A stretch of 64,000 nt of DNA from Mycetocola_A sp015752285 (GCF_015752285.1 NZ_JADOUY010000002.1:496001-560000), one strand, 5' to 3'. Shown: positions 24,724 through 33,435, counted from the first letter of the stretch. Numbers and translations: made by a program. The notes: generated from the letters alone by a model not told the origin.

Positions 24724-26283
24724 CTACTTGTCCTCGTCAGCGCCAGATGCTGCCGCGGCAGCGGCCTGCTCGTCCGCCTCGTACTGGTCGCGCCACAGGC
24801 CCGCTTCGCGTTCGCGAATGAGTTCCGCTCGTGCTTCGGTCTTGGCATCCATCCGCTCGAAGTACTCTTCGCGGCGCTGGTTACGGGTCGGCCGGTTGTT
24901 GGCATCGAGTCGTGCGTCGAGTCCTCGCGGCGTCGTGATGAGTTCAGCAGATGACGTGAGCGTGGGCTCCCAGTCGAAGACAACGCCGTTGTCGCGACCG
25001 ATGATGACCGTCGAGCCGCCGACGGCTCCGGCCTTGAACAGACCATCCTCGACGCCGAGCTTGGCGAGCCGGTCGGCGAGGAAGCCGATGGCCTCTTCGT
25101 TGGTGAAGTCCGTCTGCTGCACCCAACGCTCCGGCTTCGCACCGAGCACACGGTAGATGTTGCCGAAGCTTCCACCCTCGACCGAGACCGTGAACTTGGA
25201 CTCGTCGACGGCCTTCGGACGGATGACGATGCGCGGCTTCTCGGCGGCCTCGATCCGTTTCGCTTCGCGTTCGATCGCGACGAGGTCTCCGAGCGCGTAC
25301 GAAAGTTGACGGAGCCCTTCGTGGCTCACCGTCGAGATCTCGAACACGCGATATCCGCGGGCCTCGAGGTCGGGCTTCACCAGGTCGGCGAGCTCGCGTC
25401 CCTCGGGAACGTCGATCTTGTTCAGAGCGATGAACTGGGGCCGTTCGAGGAGTGGCAGCTGGCCTTCGGGGACCGGATACGCGCCGAGCTCTCCGAGGAT
25501 GATGTCGAGATCGGTGATCGGGTCACGGCCGGGTTCGAGGGTTGCGCAGTCGAGTACGTGCACCAGCGCTGAACAACGCTCCACGTGGCGGAGGAACTCG
25601 AGGCCGAGTCCCTTGCCCTCGCTTGCGCCCTCGATCAGGCCGGGGACATCTGCAACGGTGTAGCGGTTGTCACCGGCCTGCACGACACCGAGGTTCGGGT
25701 GAAGGGTCGTGAACGGGTAGTCGGCGATCTTCGGCTTCGCTGCGCTCATCGCGGCAATCAGGCTCGACTTGCCGGCTGACGGGTACCCGACAAGCGCGAC
25801 GTCGGCAACAACCTTGAGCTCGAGGGTGACGTCGCCGGCCCAGCCGAGAGTACCGAGGAGGGCGAAACCGGGTGCCTTGCGCTTGGTGGTCGACAACGCG
25901 GCGTTGCCGAGACCACCCTGGCCGGCCTGAGCGACCACGTAGCGGACCCCTGGTTCGGCGAAGTCGATGAGTTCGTTGCCGTCGACGTCCTTGACGACGG
26001 TTCCGACCGGTACCGGGAGTTCGAGCTCTTCGCCCAGCGTTCCACTGCGGTGGTCGCCCATGCCTGGGCCACCGTTCTGCGAGGTGCGGTGCGGCGAGCG
26101 GTGGTAGTTGAGCAGTGTCGTGACCTGGGGATCCGAGACGAGAACGATGTCGCCACCGTTTCCGCCGTTGCCTCCGTCGGGTCCTGCGAGCGGCTTGAAC
26201 TTCTCACGACGCACAGACACGCATCCGTTACCGCCGTTCCCGGCACGCAGGTGCAGTGTCACCTGATCGACGAATGTGGCCAC
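24724..26283 (-). CDS. obgE: GTPase ObgE/CgtA
   Basis: 519-residue GTPase of ribosome assembly and stringent response. Order: glycine-rich Obg domain (1-158), G domain with GYPSAGKSSL (G1), DVPGLIEGASEGKGLG (G3) and NKID (G4), an OCT domain around 345-420, then an acidic alanine-rich tail. GTG at 26283 has GGAGGG about 8 nt upstream. It follows rplU-rpmA, the usual order, but a strong terminator separates them. Confidence 0.96.
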   Translation of the reverse strand: MATFVDQVTLHLRAGNGGNGCVSVRREKFKPLAGPDGGNGGNGGDIVLVSDPQVTTLLNYHRSPHRTSQNGGPGMGDHRSGTLGEELELPVPVGTVVKDVDGNELIDFAEPGVRYVVAQAGQGGLGNAALSTTKRKAPGFALLGTLGWAGDVTLELKVVADVALVGYPSAGKSSLIAAMSAAKPKIADYPFTTLHPNLGVVQAGDNRYTVADVPGLIEGASEGKGLGLEFLRHVERCSALVHVLDCATLEPGRDPITDLDIILGELGAYPVPEGQLPLLERPQFIALNKIDVPEGRELADLVKPDLEARGYRVFEISTVSHEGLRQLSYALGDLVAIEREAKRIEAAEKPRIVIRPKAVDESKFTVSVEGGSFGNIYRVLGAKPERWVQQTDFTNEEAIGFLADRLAKLGVEDGLFKAGAVGGSTVIIGRDNGVVFDWEPTLTSSAELITTPRGLDARLDANNRPTRNQRREEYFERMDAKTEARAELIREREAGLWRDQYEADEQAAAAAASGADEDK

Positions 26284-26350
26284 GAGAGCCCTCCAGATAG
26301 CTTGTATTTCACGAAAAAAGTTTGCGTAACAGACAGCGCTGCTTCACAAA

Positions 26351-26386
26351 CAACTCAGGGGCGAGCCGAAGCTCGCCCCTGAGTTG
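26351..26386 (-). terminator. Strong terminator after rpmA
   Basis: Perfect 16-bp stem with a TTCG tetraloop on the minus strand, followed by TTTGTG. It ends the rplU-rpmA transcript 15 bp after the rpmA stop and separates it from obg. Confidence 0.9.
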
Positions 26387-26400
26387 AAACCAACGGATGC

Positions 26401-26661
26401 CTATTCGGCAGCTGCCGTCACAATGTTGATGACCTTACGGCCGCCCTTGGCGCCGAACTCGACCGAACCGGCCGAGAGGGCGAACAGGGTGTCGTCGCCG
26501 CCACGTCCGACGTTGACGCCGGGGTGGAAGTGAGTGCCACGCTGACGGACGATGATCTCGCCCGCAGAGACAACCTGACCACCGAAGCGCTTCACGCCGA
26601 GGCGCTGTGCGTTCGAGTCGCGACCGTTGCGAGTGGAACTCGCGCCCTTTTTGTGTGCCAT
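26401..26661 (-). CDS. rpmA: 50S ribosomal protein L27
   Basis: 86 residues starting MAHKKGASSTRNGRDSNAQR, the canonical L27 N-terminus that reaches the peptidyl-transferase centre. No N-terminal extension needing cleavage. FGGQVVSAGEIIVRQRGT and HPGVNVGRGGDDTLFA are conserved. It is 19 bp downstream of rplU. Confidence 0.98.
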   Translation of the reverse strand: MAHKKGASSTRNGRDSNAQRLGVKRFGGQVVSAGEIIVRQRGTHFHPGVNVGRGGDDTLFALSAGSVEFGAKGGRKVINIVTAAAE

Positions 26662-26680
26662 GTCTGTTCTCCCTCAGGCT

Positions 26681-26989
26681 CTACTTGATGCCGGTGATCT
26701 TGACGCGCGTGAGCTCCTGACGGTGCCCCTGACGCTTCTTGTAACCGGTCTTGTTCTTGAACTTCTGGATGTGGATCTTGGGGCCGCGCAGGTTCTCGAT
26801 GAACTCAGCGGTGACCGTGACCTTGGCAAGCTTCTCAGCGTCTGTGGTGATGTTCTCACCGTCGACGAGGAGGACGGCTGCCAGCTGGACCTTGCCGTCC
26901 TTGATGTTCTTGACCCGGTCCATCGTCACGATGGTGCCGACCTCAACCTTTTCCTGCCGACCACCGGCGCGCACTACTGCGTAAACCAC
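26681..26989 (-). CDS. rplU: 50S ribosomal protein L21
   Basis: 102 residues, VYAVVRAGGRQEKVEVG at the N-terminus and IQKFKNKTGYKKRQGHRQ at the C-terminus, the L21 signature that contacts 23S rRNA. GTG start at 26989 with AGGTACGAGAA upstream. First gene of rplU-rpmA; it seems to have a leader of about 140 nt. Confidence 0.97.
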   Translation of the reverse strand: MVYAVVRAGGRQEKVEVGTIVTMDRVKNIKDGKVQLAAVLLVDGENITTDAEKLAKVTVTAEFIENLRGPKIHIQKFKNKTGYKKRQGHRQELTRVKITGIK

Positions 26990-27168
26990 TTCTCGTACCT
27001 ACTTCTCTGGGGAGCTCTCGCTCCGAGCTCAATCTGTCAAGGAAAATTCACTGTGCGGTAGACCCCAGCGGGAAGGGAGGTCAAGCTGACAGAAAACCAT
27101 GGGCAAAACGCGGGATAAGCCAACGTGCACCAACAGGAAACTTTACTTCATCGCACCCAATCCCACAA
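26990..27168 (-). promoter_or_regulatory. rplU promoter and structured leader
   Basis: On the minus strand TTGTGG (27163-27168) and TAAAGT (27140-27145) are 17 bp apart and form a plausible promoter; transcription would start near 27133. The leader then holds two stems: GACCTC/GGGGTC at 27061-27082 and GAGCTC/GAGCTC at 27012-27030. Such leaders often carry autogenous control by the ribosomal protein; this is inference. Confidence 0.5.
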
Positions 27169-27208
27169 ATGCGGCGGTTGCCGTGTCGCGCCTTTCTAAG
27201 ATTCTCTC

Positions 27209-27496
27209 ATGACCGTGCTCATCGACCCGCCGCGCTGGCCGGCCCATGACACGCTCTGGAGCCACCTGGTCAGCGACACATCGATCGACGAACTCCATGA
27301 ATTCGCGGCAGCCGCCGGGCTCCCTCCCCGCAGTTTCGACCGTGATCACTACGACGTTCCGGCCGCCCGCTATGACGCGCTCGTCGCGGGCGGCGCAGTG
27401 CCCGTCGACGGGCACGAACTCGTTCGCCGGTTGATCGGCAGCGGCCTGCGCGTCACGGCGCGCCAGCGTCGGGCTCTCGGGCAGCAGCACTCCTGA
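27209..27496 (+). CDS. DUF4031 domain-containing protein
   Basis: 95 residues. MTVLIDPPRWPAHDTLWSHLVSD, then RSFDRDHYDVP and RRLIGSGLRVTARQR, match the small DUF4031 family, whose function is unknown. ATG at 27209 lies 6 nt after TAAGAT (27197-27202): leaderless start. It stands alone on the plus strand between rplU and rne. Confidence 0.88.
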   Translation: MTVLIDPPRWPAHDTLWSHLVSDTSIDELHEFAAAAGLPPRSFDRDHYDVPAARYDALVAGGAVPVDGHELVRRLIGSGLRVTARQRRALGQQHS

Positions 27497-27502
27497 AACG
27501 AC

Positions 27503-27538
27503 GAACGGCGACAGGCCTTCAGAGGCCCGCCGCCGTTC
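27503..27538. terminator. Bidirectional terminator between DUF4031 gene and rne
   Basis: Outer stem GAACGGCG/CGCCGTTC and inner stem GGCCT/AGGCC with TCAG loop. It lies in the 52-bp gap between convergent genes. Confidence 0.7.
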
Positions 27539-27548
27539 TCCGAGTGAA

Positions 27549-30095
27549 TCAGTCGCTCTGCGAGTGAGCTGCGTCTGCGTCGTGCGCCACCGGTGTACCG
27601 GTGAGGGCTGCGGTCGTCACACGACGACGGCGCGCCCGCCCCTTGCCCGGCTGCTTGGGCTCAGGCAACGCATCGAGCACGGAGCCGAGGAGGTCCTCGG
27701 CCGCTCGGGTGTCCACCCGCTGCTGCGGCTGGCGAGCTGGTTCGATCGGGATGTCGAGGATCGCGAGCGACGCGGCATCCGGCTGAGGGGCGTCCTGTGC
27801 AGGCTGAGACTGCTGCGCAGGCGCTTCGGCGGACTGCTGCTGTGACTTCTGCGACCGACGGCGGTCGTTGCGACGCTCGTTGCGGTCACTCCGATCGCTG
27901 CGTTCGTTCTTGTCGCTTCGGCCGTTGTTGCGGTCGGTTCCACGGTCGTTGTTGCGCTCGTCGCGGCCTTCGGTGGCCTGTTCGGCATCGGGCTGGGCCT
28001 GCGCATCGTCATCGGTGTGGTGCGCGATCGTCGACGCGGCGATCTTCGCCAGCGCGTTCTTCGCGTCGTCGGTGATGGCGTGTGTCGGTGCCTTCGACGC
28101 TGAGCCGTTTGCGTTCGAACCGTTGCCGTTAGAGGAGCCGTTCCGCGGTTCGTTGCCGCGTGAATCGTTGCTCCCCGAACCCTTGCCGCGACGCTTGGTC
28201 TCGGGCTGCGGGCTCTGGCGGTGCTTGACGACGGGGTCATGGTGGATGACGACACCCCGACCAGCGCAGACCTCGCATGGTTCGCTGAAGGACTCGAGCA
28301 GGCCGAGGCCGAGCTTCTTCCTCGTCATCTGGACGAGGCCGAGCGAGGTGACTTCGGCAACCTGGTGCTTGGTGCGGTCACGGCTGAGGCACTCGATCAG
28401 GCGACGCAACACGAGGTCGCGGTTCGACTCGAGCACCATGTCGATGAAGTCGACGACGATGATGCCGCCGATGTCGCGCAGGCGCAACTGACGGACGATC
28501 TCTTCGGCGGATTCGAGGTTGTTCTTGGTGACGGTCTCTTCGAGGTTGCCGCCTGAACCGACGAACTTGCCGGTGTTGACGTCGACGACGGTCATCGCCT
28601 CGGTGCGGTCGATGACGAGCGATCCACCGGACGGCAGCCAGACCTTGCGGTCGAGTGCCTTTTCGATCTGCTCGGTGATGCGGTACTCGTCGAACGCGTC
28701 ACGGGTGCCCTCGTAGCGTTCGACCCGTTCGAGGAGATCGGGGGCGACGCTGCGGAGGTAGCTTTCGATGACTTCCTGTGCTTCGTCACCGGCGATCAGC
28801 ATCTTCTGGAAGTCCTCGTTGAAGACATCACGGACGATCTTGATCAGAAGGTCCGGCTCACTGTGCAGGAGCGCCGGCGCCTGAACGCTCTCGACCTGCT
28901 TGCTGATGTCTGCCCACTGGTTGATGAGTCGGTTCACATCGAGCGTCAGCTGCTCTTCGGTCGCACCCTCGGCCGCGGTCCGCACGATGACGCCGACGTT
29001 GTCTGGGAGTACCTCTTTGAGGATCTTCTTGAGTCGCGCACGCTCGGTGTCAGGAAGCTTGCGTGAGATGCCGTTCATCGAACCGTTCGGCACGTAGACG
29101 AGGTACCGGCCAGGAAGCGACACCTGGCTGGTGAGACGGGCACCCTTGTGCCCGATGGGGTCCTTGGTGACCTGAACGAGAACCCGGTCGCCGGGCTTCA
29201 GAGCGAGCTCGATGCGTCGCGGCTGGTTGCCGGTCTCGACGGCATCCCAGTCCACTTCGCCGGAGTAGAGCACGGCGTTGCGGCCGCGGCCGATGTCGAC
29301 GAAGGCGGCTTCCATGCTCGGAAGCACGTTCTGAACCCGGCCGAGGTAGACGTTGCCGATGAGCGACGCTTCCTGGTTGCGAGCGACGTAGTGCTCGACG
29401 AGCACACCATCTTCGAGAACACCGATCTGGATGCGGCCGTTCTTGGAGCGGACGACCATCTTGCGATCAACGGACTCGCGGCGGGCCAGGAATTCTGCTT
29501 CGGTCACCACGGGGCGACGGCGGCCGGCGTCGCGACCGTCACGGCGACGCTGTTTCTTGGCCTCGAGACGAGTGGAACCCTTGATGCGCTGCGGTTCAGT
29601 GATCAGTTCGGCCTCGCGGGGCTCCCGCGGCTGGCGAACCTTGACCACCGTGTTGGCTGGATCGTTCTGGTTGGAGCGGCGGTCGTCGTTGGAGCGGCGG
29701 CGGGCGCGGCGACGAACGGTCGACCGGTCCTCGTCGTCGTCGTCATCCTCGTCGTCGTCGTCGTCTTCGCGGTTCTCGCGAGGCGGAAGCGGCTTGACGT
29801 CGGGCGCCTGGAAGAAGAGCGCGGTGGTCGGAGCGCCGGTGAAGACCGGAAGGGCCAGAGCTGCCTGCTCGTCGTCGGGAGTGACGGCATCCGTTACCGG
29901 TGCGGCATCCGTTTCGGCGTCGACTGCGGGTGCGTCAGCTTCGGGCTGCGCCGGGCTCTGCTCCGAGTCGCTCGATGTTGCGTCGGGAGCGGTCTCACCG
30001 GTGGTGTCGAGGGCTGCACTCTCGTCTCCGGGGTTCACCTGCTCCGTTGCGTCTGACTGATGGTCATTGATGCTGTCTGAATTTTTATTCACCAT
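27549..30095 (-). CDS. rne: Ribonuclease E/G
   Basis: 848-residue endoribonuclease of rRNA maturation and mRNA decay. A disordered acidic N-terminal extension (about 1-210, with a run of Asp/Glu) precedes the S1 domain (IGNVYLGRVQNVLPSMEAAFVDIG), the catalytic DNase I-like part (TVVDVNTGKFVG, GGIIVVDFIDMVLESNRD) and the zinc-link CEVCAGRG. A basic Arg/Asn/Asp-rich C-terminal tail follows. Actinobacterial enzymes carry the core centrally like this. ATG at 30095 chosen (MVNKNSDS). Confidence 0.93.
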   Translation of the reverse strand: MVNKNSDSINDHQSDATEQVNPGDESAALDTTGETAPDATSSDSEQSPAQPEADAPAVDAETDAAPVTDAVTPDDEQAALALPVFTGAPTTALFFQAPDVKPLPPRENREDDDDDEDDDDDEDRSTVRRRARRRSNDDRRSNQNDPANTVVKVRQPREPREAELITEPQRIKGSTRLEAKKQRRRDGRDAGRRRPVVTEAEFLARRESVDRKMVVRSKNGRIQIGVLEDGVLVEHYVARNQEASLIGNVYLGRVQNVLPSMEAAFVDIGRGRNAVLYSGEVDWDAVETGNQPRRIELALKPGDRVLVQVTKDPIGHKGARLTSQVSLPGRYLVYVPNGSMNGISRKLPDTERARLKKILKEVLPDNVGVIVRTAAEGATEEQLTLDVNRLINQWADISKQVESVQAPALLHSEPDLLIKIVRDVFNEDFQKMLIAGDEAQEVIESYLRSVAPDLLERVERYEGTRDAFDEYRITEQIEKALDRKVWLPSGGSLVIDRTEAMTVVDVNTGKFVGSGGNLEETVTKNNLESAEEIVRQLRLRDIGGIIVVDFIDMVLESNRDLVLRRLIECLSRDRTKHQVAEVTSLGLVQMTRKKLGLGLLESFSEPCEVCAGRGVVIHHDPVVKHRQSPQPETKRRGKGSGSNDSRGNEPRNGSSNGNGSNANGSASKAPTHAITDDAKNALAKIAASTIAHHTDDDAQAQPDAEQATEGRDERNNDRGTDRNNGRSDKNERSDRSDRNERRNDRRRSQKSQQQSAEAPAQQSQPAQDAPQPDAASLAILDIPIEPARQPQQRVDTRAAEDLLGSVLDALPEPKQPGKGRARRRRVTTAALTGTPVAHDADAAHSQSD

Positions 30096-30434
30096 TTCTG
30101 GTGGACTCCTCATCCGGCGGGGCGACCGCGCCGCCCTTCCGGGAATTATCGAGCGGGTGACCGCTTGCGCGTTCCTCCCGCAAATCCTGTATGTGAGTGG
30201 CTGGCCCTCTGGCTCTCGCCCCACATCTTCTGTGTCGATCGTTCTGACCGACGAAACTCTGTTTCCATCGAACACCGGTTCCGTGCTGTTTCGTTACGAG
30301 CACGGTGCCGATAAGCCTTCAGTTGTCACAAGCGCAGGGCGCGGCCCTGAACTCGTCCTGCCATTATCGCATGGTCCGGCCGTGCAGACGCGACCACGCG
30401 CCAGACCTGATCGGCTCCGTGGGATAATCCGGGA
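30096..30434. promoter_or_regulatory. Divergent rne/VKOR intergenic region
   Basis: 339 bp without a gene. Minus-strand GATAAT boxes lie at 30145-30150 and near 30363-30368; if the distal one is used, rne has a leader of about 260 nt, as expected for a gene autoregulated through its 5' UTR. Plus-strand GATAAT (30423-30428) sits 6 nt before the VKOR GTG. No other conserved element seen. Confidence 0.5.
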
Positions 30435-31034
30435 GTGACTTCTCGAGAAACGCGCCCCCGTCCGCTGGGTCTCGGGATCTTCCTGATCGTGGCCGGCATC
30501 ATCGGCTGGGTGGCCGCGTTCGCGCTGACCGTCGAGAAGTTTCATCTCCTCGAATCGCCCGACGCCGTGCTCTCATGCGACTTCAGCCTGCTCGTGCAGT
30601 GTGGTGCGAATCTCTCGTCGTGGCAAGGATCGGTCTTCGGCTTTCCCAATCCCATACTCGGTCTCACCGGCTGGGTGGCGCCGATCGTGGTTGGCGCTGC
30701 GCTTCTCGCCGGTGCGAGATTCGACCGGTGGTTCTGGCTGCTCTTTCACGCCGGGGTGGCGTTCGCGATGGTGTTCGTCATCTGGCTGATCACGCAGAGC
30801 ATCTTCGTTCTCGGGACGCTCTGCCCCTGGTGCATGGTGACCTGGTCTGTGACGATTCCGGTCTTCTGGGCCGTCACACTCCGTAACCTCTCGACCGGCG
30901 TCATCCCGGTTCCCGCCGGCATCAGGCGCGTCGCCGCCGGGCTGTACGGCTGGATCGTCATCGTCACGCTGGCCTGCTACGTCATTGTCGCCGTGATCGC
31001 GCAGCTGCGGCTCGACGTGCTCGCGACACTCTGA
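30435..31034 (+). CDS. Vitamin K epoxide reductase (VKOR) family protein
   Basis: 199-residue membrane enzyme with about five helices. It has the loop cysteine pair C-x7-C (LSCDFSLLVQCG), a Ser/Trp-rich segment SSWQGSVFGFPN and the active-site CPWC in GTLCPWCMVTWS. In actinobacteria VKOR reoxidises extracytoplasmic DsbA-like proteins using quinone. No thioredoxin domain is fused. GTG at 30435 is 6 nt after GATAAT: leaderless start. Confidence 0.92.
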   Translation: MTSRETRPRPLGLGIFLIVAGIIGWVAAFALTVEKFHLLESPDAVLSCDFSLLVQCGANLSSWQGSVFGFPNPILGLTGWVAPIVVGAALLAGARFDRWFWLLFHAGVAFAMVFVIWLITQSIFVLGTLCPWCMVTWSVTIPVFWAVTLRNLSTGVIPVPAGIRRVAAGLYGWIVIVTLACYVIVAVIAQLRLDVLATL

Positions 31035-31087
31035 CCGGAGTCGACGCATCCGTCGTTCGTGGCGGCATCCGGTCAGAGAACGCTCAT

Positions 31088-31134
31088 ACGACACAAAAGG
31101 TCACAACCAGGCGCCAGGAACGACCCTTGCTGTC
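31088..31134. repeat. Palindromic repeat, copy 1 (47 bp)
   Basis: Begins ACGACACAAAAGGTC and ends GACCCTTGCTGTC, which pair imperfectly; the centre is CC.GGCGCC.GG. A second copy lies at 31161-31207, 73 bp on, with about 36 of 47 bases identical. Confidence 0.7.
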
Positions 31135-31160
31135 CGATGAACGGGACGATGACAGTTCAC

Positions 31161-31207
31161 ACGACACAAAGGGTCGCACTCGGGCGCCCGAAGTAACCCT
31201 TTCTGTC
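31161..31207. repeat. Palindromic repeat, copy 2 (47 bp)
   Basis: Outer arms GACACAAAGGGT and ACCCTTTCTGTC pair except one base; the inner TCGGGCGCCCGA is a perfect 12-bp palindrome. Located between the convergent VKOR and ndk genes, so each copy may act as a terminator for one or both. Confidence 0.7.
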
Positions 31208-31251
31208 AGACGACCGGATGCCGCCACGACAGATCACTCGCCCCAACGCGC

Positions 31252-31282
31252 AAGCGGCGGCACCCAGGGGATACCGCCGCTT
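31252..31282. terminator. Hairpin downstream of ndk
   Basis: AAGCGGCGG/CCGCCGCTT, 9-bp perfect stem with a 13-nt loop, 13 bp beyond the ndk stop. No U-tract on the minus strand, so termination would be non-canonical. Confidence 0.55.
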
Positions 31283-31295
31283 CGCTACAACAGGT

Positions 31296-31709
31296 CTACG
31301 CGAACCAGAGCGCCAGCTCTCGCTCAGCAGACTCGGGGCTGTCGGATCCGTGCACCAGGTTCTGCTGAACCTTCAGGCCCCAGTCGCGGCCGAAGTCGCC
31401 ACGGATGGTGCCAGGAGCGGCGAGCGTCGGGTCTGTCGTACCGGCGAGGGCACGGAAACCCTCGATGACACGGTTGCCCGCGACACGGATCGCGACGACC
31501 GAACCGGAGAGCATGAACTCCATGAGCGGCTCGTAGAACGGCTTGCCCTCGTGCTCGGCGTAGTGCTCGGCCAGGACCGAGCGGTCCGGCTGTACGAGGC
31601 GGATGTCGACGAGCGAGTATCCCTTCGCCTCAATACGCCGAAGGACCTCGCCGGTCAGGTTGCGGGCGACGCCATCAGGCTTGATCAGTACGAGTGTTTC
31701 TTCAACCAT
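31296..31709 (-). CDS. ndk: Nucleoside-diphosphate kinase
   Basis: 137-residue cytoplasmic enzyme that transfers phosphate among nucleoside di- and triphosphates. VEETLVLIKPDGVARNLTGEV is the N-terminus; NLVHGSDSPESAERE has the active His and the family signature. ATG at 31709 (MVEETLV) is the conserved start. The frame continues upstream through the DUF4233 gene but is not coding there. The gap is 5 bp, so it is co-transcribed. Confidence 0.97.
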   Translation of the reverse strand: MVEETLVLIKPDGVARNLTGEVLRRIEAKGYSLVDIRLVQPDRSVLAEHYAEHEGKPFYEPLMEFMLSGSVVAIRVAGNRVIEGFRALAGTTDPTLAAPGTIRGDFGRDWGLKVQQNLVHGSDSPESAERELALWFA

Positions 31710-31714
31710 GTGTC

Positions 31715-32086
31715 CTAGTTTCCCATCTCTCCTGCCGAAGCAGCTTTCTGGCGATCGATCCGCCCACCGACGACCATGCAGTAGATCCACATGCCGAGGA
31801 AAGCGAGGCCGATGACCCACATCACCGGGACGAAGATGCCCGTGGCAACGATAACGCCTTGCAGTACCCAGCCGAGCCAGAAGCTCCACTCGTAGCGCAG
31901 CAGGGCGAGGGTCAGGAGCAGCGCGAAAACGATCACTCCCCCGCCGACCAATGCGACCGGCCCCGGCAGGACCTTCAGCCCGAACGCGACCAGCGCGGCG
32001 AGGAACACCACGATGACCTCGAACGCGAGCACGATCGACGCCAGCGACTGGCGGACCCCGCGGTGGGAGCCCCTCATTCCTTCCAT
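31715..32086 (-). CDS. DUF4233 domain-containing membrane protein
   Basis: 123 residues with four predicted helices: SLASIVLAFEVIVVFLAALVAFG, GPVALVGGGVIVFALLLTLAL, the stretch WLGWVLQGVIVATGIFVP and VIGLAFLGMWIYCMVVGG. The domain is restricted to actinobacteria and commonly lies between folC and ndk. Its start overlaps folC by 13 bp. Function unknown. Confidence 0.9.
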   Translation of the reverse strand: MEGMRGSHRGVRQSLASIVLAFEVIVVFLAALVAFGLKVLPGPVALVGGGVIVFALLLTLALLRYEWSFWLGWVLQGVIVATGIFVPVMWVIGLAFLGMWIYCMVVGGRIDRQKAASAGEMGN

Positions 32087-33435
32087 CCGTTCTCTTCGGC
32101 GAGTTCGATGGCTTCACCTGCGAGCACAACCGAACCGGTCACGACGACGAGCCTGCTCTCGCCCTCGTTGGCCCAGTCGCGGGCCTCGAAGATGGCGTCC
32201 TCGAGGGTGTCGTATGCATGAATGAGTCCTGGGGGAACGGTTGCCCTGGCACGGTCTGCGAGCTCGTCGACCGGAACCGATCGTGACGAGCTCGATGTGG
32301 TCAGGTGGATGCGCTGCGCGAGCGGGGCCAGGACGGCGAGTATGCCCTCGGCATCCTTGTCGCCGAGCACGCCGAGCACGAAGACGACGTCACGGAAGTC
32401 GAAGTACTTGTCGAGTGCAGCCGCGAGCGACCGTGCGCCGTGCGGATTGTGAGCCGCGTCGACGAGGATGGTCGGCTCGATTCCGACGAGCTGCAGCCTG
32501 CCGGGCGACTCCACTTCGGTGAGCCCCTCCGTGAGCGGATCGGTCGAGAGACGCTGCAGACCATTGCCGAGAAAGGTCTCGACGGCAGCGATGGCGACGG
32601 CGGCGTTCTGACCCTGGTGGTCGCCGTAGAGCGGCAGGTACAGATCCGTGTATTCCCCGGCACGCCCGCGCACGCTGATCACCTGGCCGCCGACGGCGAC
32701 GACGTCGCCGGTGAGCGCGAAGTCAACGTCCTGGGCGATCACGGGCGCCTCGGACAGCTCGGCGGCGTTCACGATCTGAGCCATGGCATCCGGATGCTGC
32801 GCCGCGGTCACCACGGTGGCCGCCGGCTTGATGATCCCGGCCTTCGTCCGTGCGATCTCGGCGACCGTCGTGCCCAGACGGTTGGTGTGGTCGAGATCGA
32901 TCGGCGTGAAGACGGCGATCTGGGCATCAGCGACGTTCGTGGAATCCCACTCACCGCCCATACCCACCTCGACGACGGCGACATCGATGGGGGCATCCGC
33001 AAAGATTGCGAAGCCGAGCACGGTGAGCACTTCGAAGAAGGTCAGGGTCGGTTCGCCCGCCTCCTCCAGTTCGAGATCCACCATGTTGACGTAGGGCTGG
33101 ATGTCATCCCAGTTGCGCACGAGCGTCTCGTTGGAGACCGGCTCGCCGTCGACGACGATCCGTTCGTTGAAATGCACGAGGTGGGGGCTGGTGAACAGAC
33201 CGGTGCGCAGCCCGTACGCCCGAAGGATGCCCTCGATCATGCGGCTGGTGCTCGTCTTGCCGTTGGTTCCGGCGAGCTGGATGATCGGGAATGCCCGCTG
33301 CGGGTCTCCGAGCAGATCCAGCGCACGACGCGTCGGCTCAAGCCGTGGCTGCGGCGCTCCCTCACCGGTGCGGCTCAGCAGCGCTTCATAGACGGCGCGA
33401 CCCTGCTCACTGAATTCGTCGTCGATCTCAGACAT
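32074..33435 (-). CDS. folC: Bifunctional folylpolyglutamate/dihydrofolate synthase
   Basis: 453-residue Mur-ligase-like ATPase that joins glutamate to dihydropteroate and to folates. P-loop AGTNGKTSTSRM at residues about 49-60, TSPHLVHFNERI, the EVGMGGEWDSTN motif and DHTNRLGTT are diagnostic; the C-terminal domain shows LVDAAHNPHGA. It overlaps ileS by 8 bp and the DUF4233 gene by 13 bp. Confidence 0.95.
   Translation of the reverse strand: MSEIDDEFSEQGRAVYEALLSRTGEGAPQPRLEPTRRALDLLGDPQRAFPIIQLAGTNGKTSTSRMIEGILRAYGLRTGLFTSPHLVHFNERIVVDGEPVSNETLVRNWDDIQPYVNMVDLELEEAGEPTLTFFEVLTVLGFAIFADAPIDVAVVEVGMGGEWDSTNVADAQIAVFTPIDLDHTNRLGTTVAEIARTKAGIIKPAATVVTAAQHPDAMAQIVNAAELSEAPVIAQDVDFALTGDVVAVGGQVISVRGRAGEYTDLYLPLYGDHQGQNAAVAIAAVETFLGNGLQRLSTDPLTEGLTEVESPGRLQLVGIEPTILVDAAHNPHGARSLAAALDKYFDFRDVVFVLGVLGDKDAEGILAVLAPLAQRIHLTTSSSSRSVPVDELADRARATVPPGLIHAYDTLEDAIFEARDWANEGESRLVVVTGSVVLAGEAIELAEENGWKE

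Noticed and set aside
31088..31207. CRISPR-like repeat-spacer pair
   Set aside because: Only two imperfect palindromic copies, a 26-bp gap and no cas genes.
31710..32129. Extension of ndk upstream to 32129
   Set aside because: NDK starts MVEETLVLIKPDG; the upstream part is an out-of-frame shadow of the DUF4233 gene.
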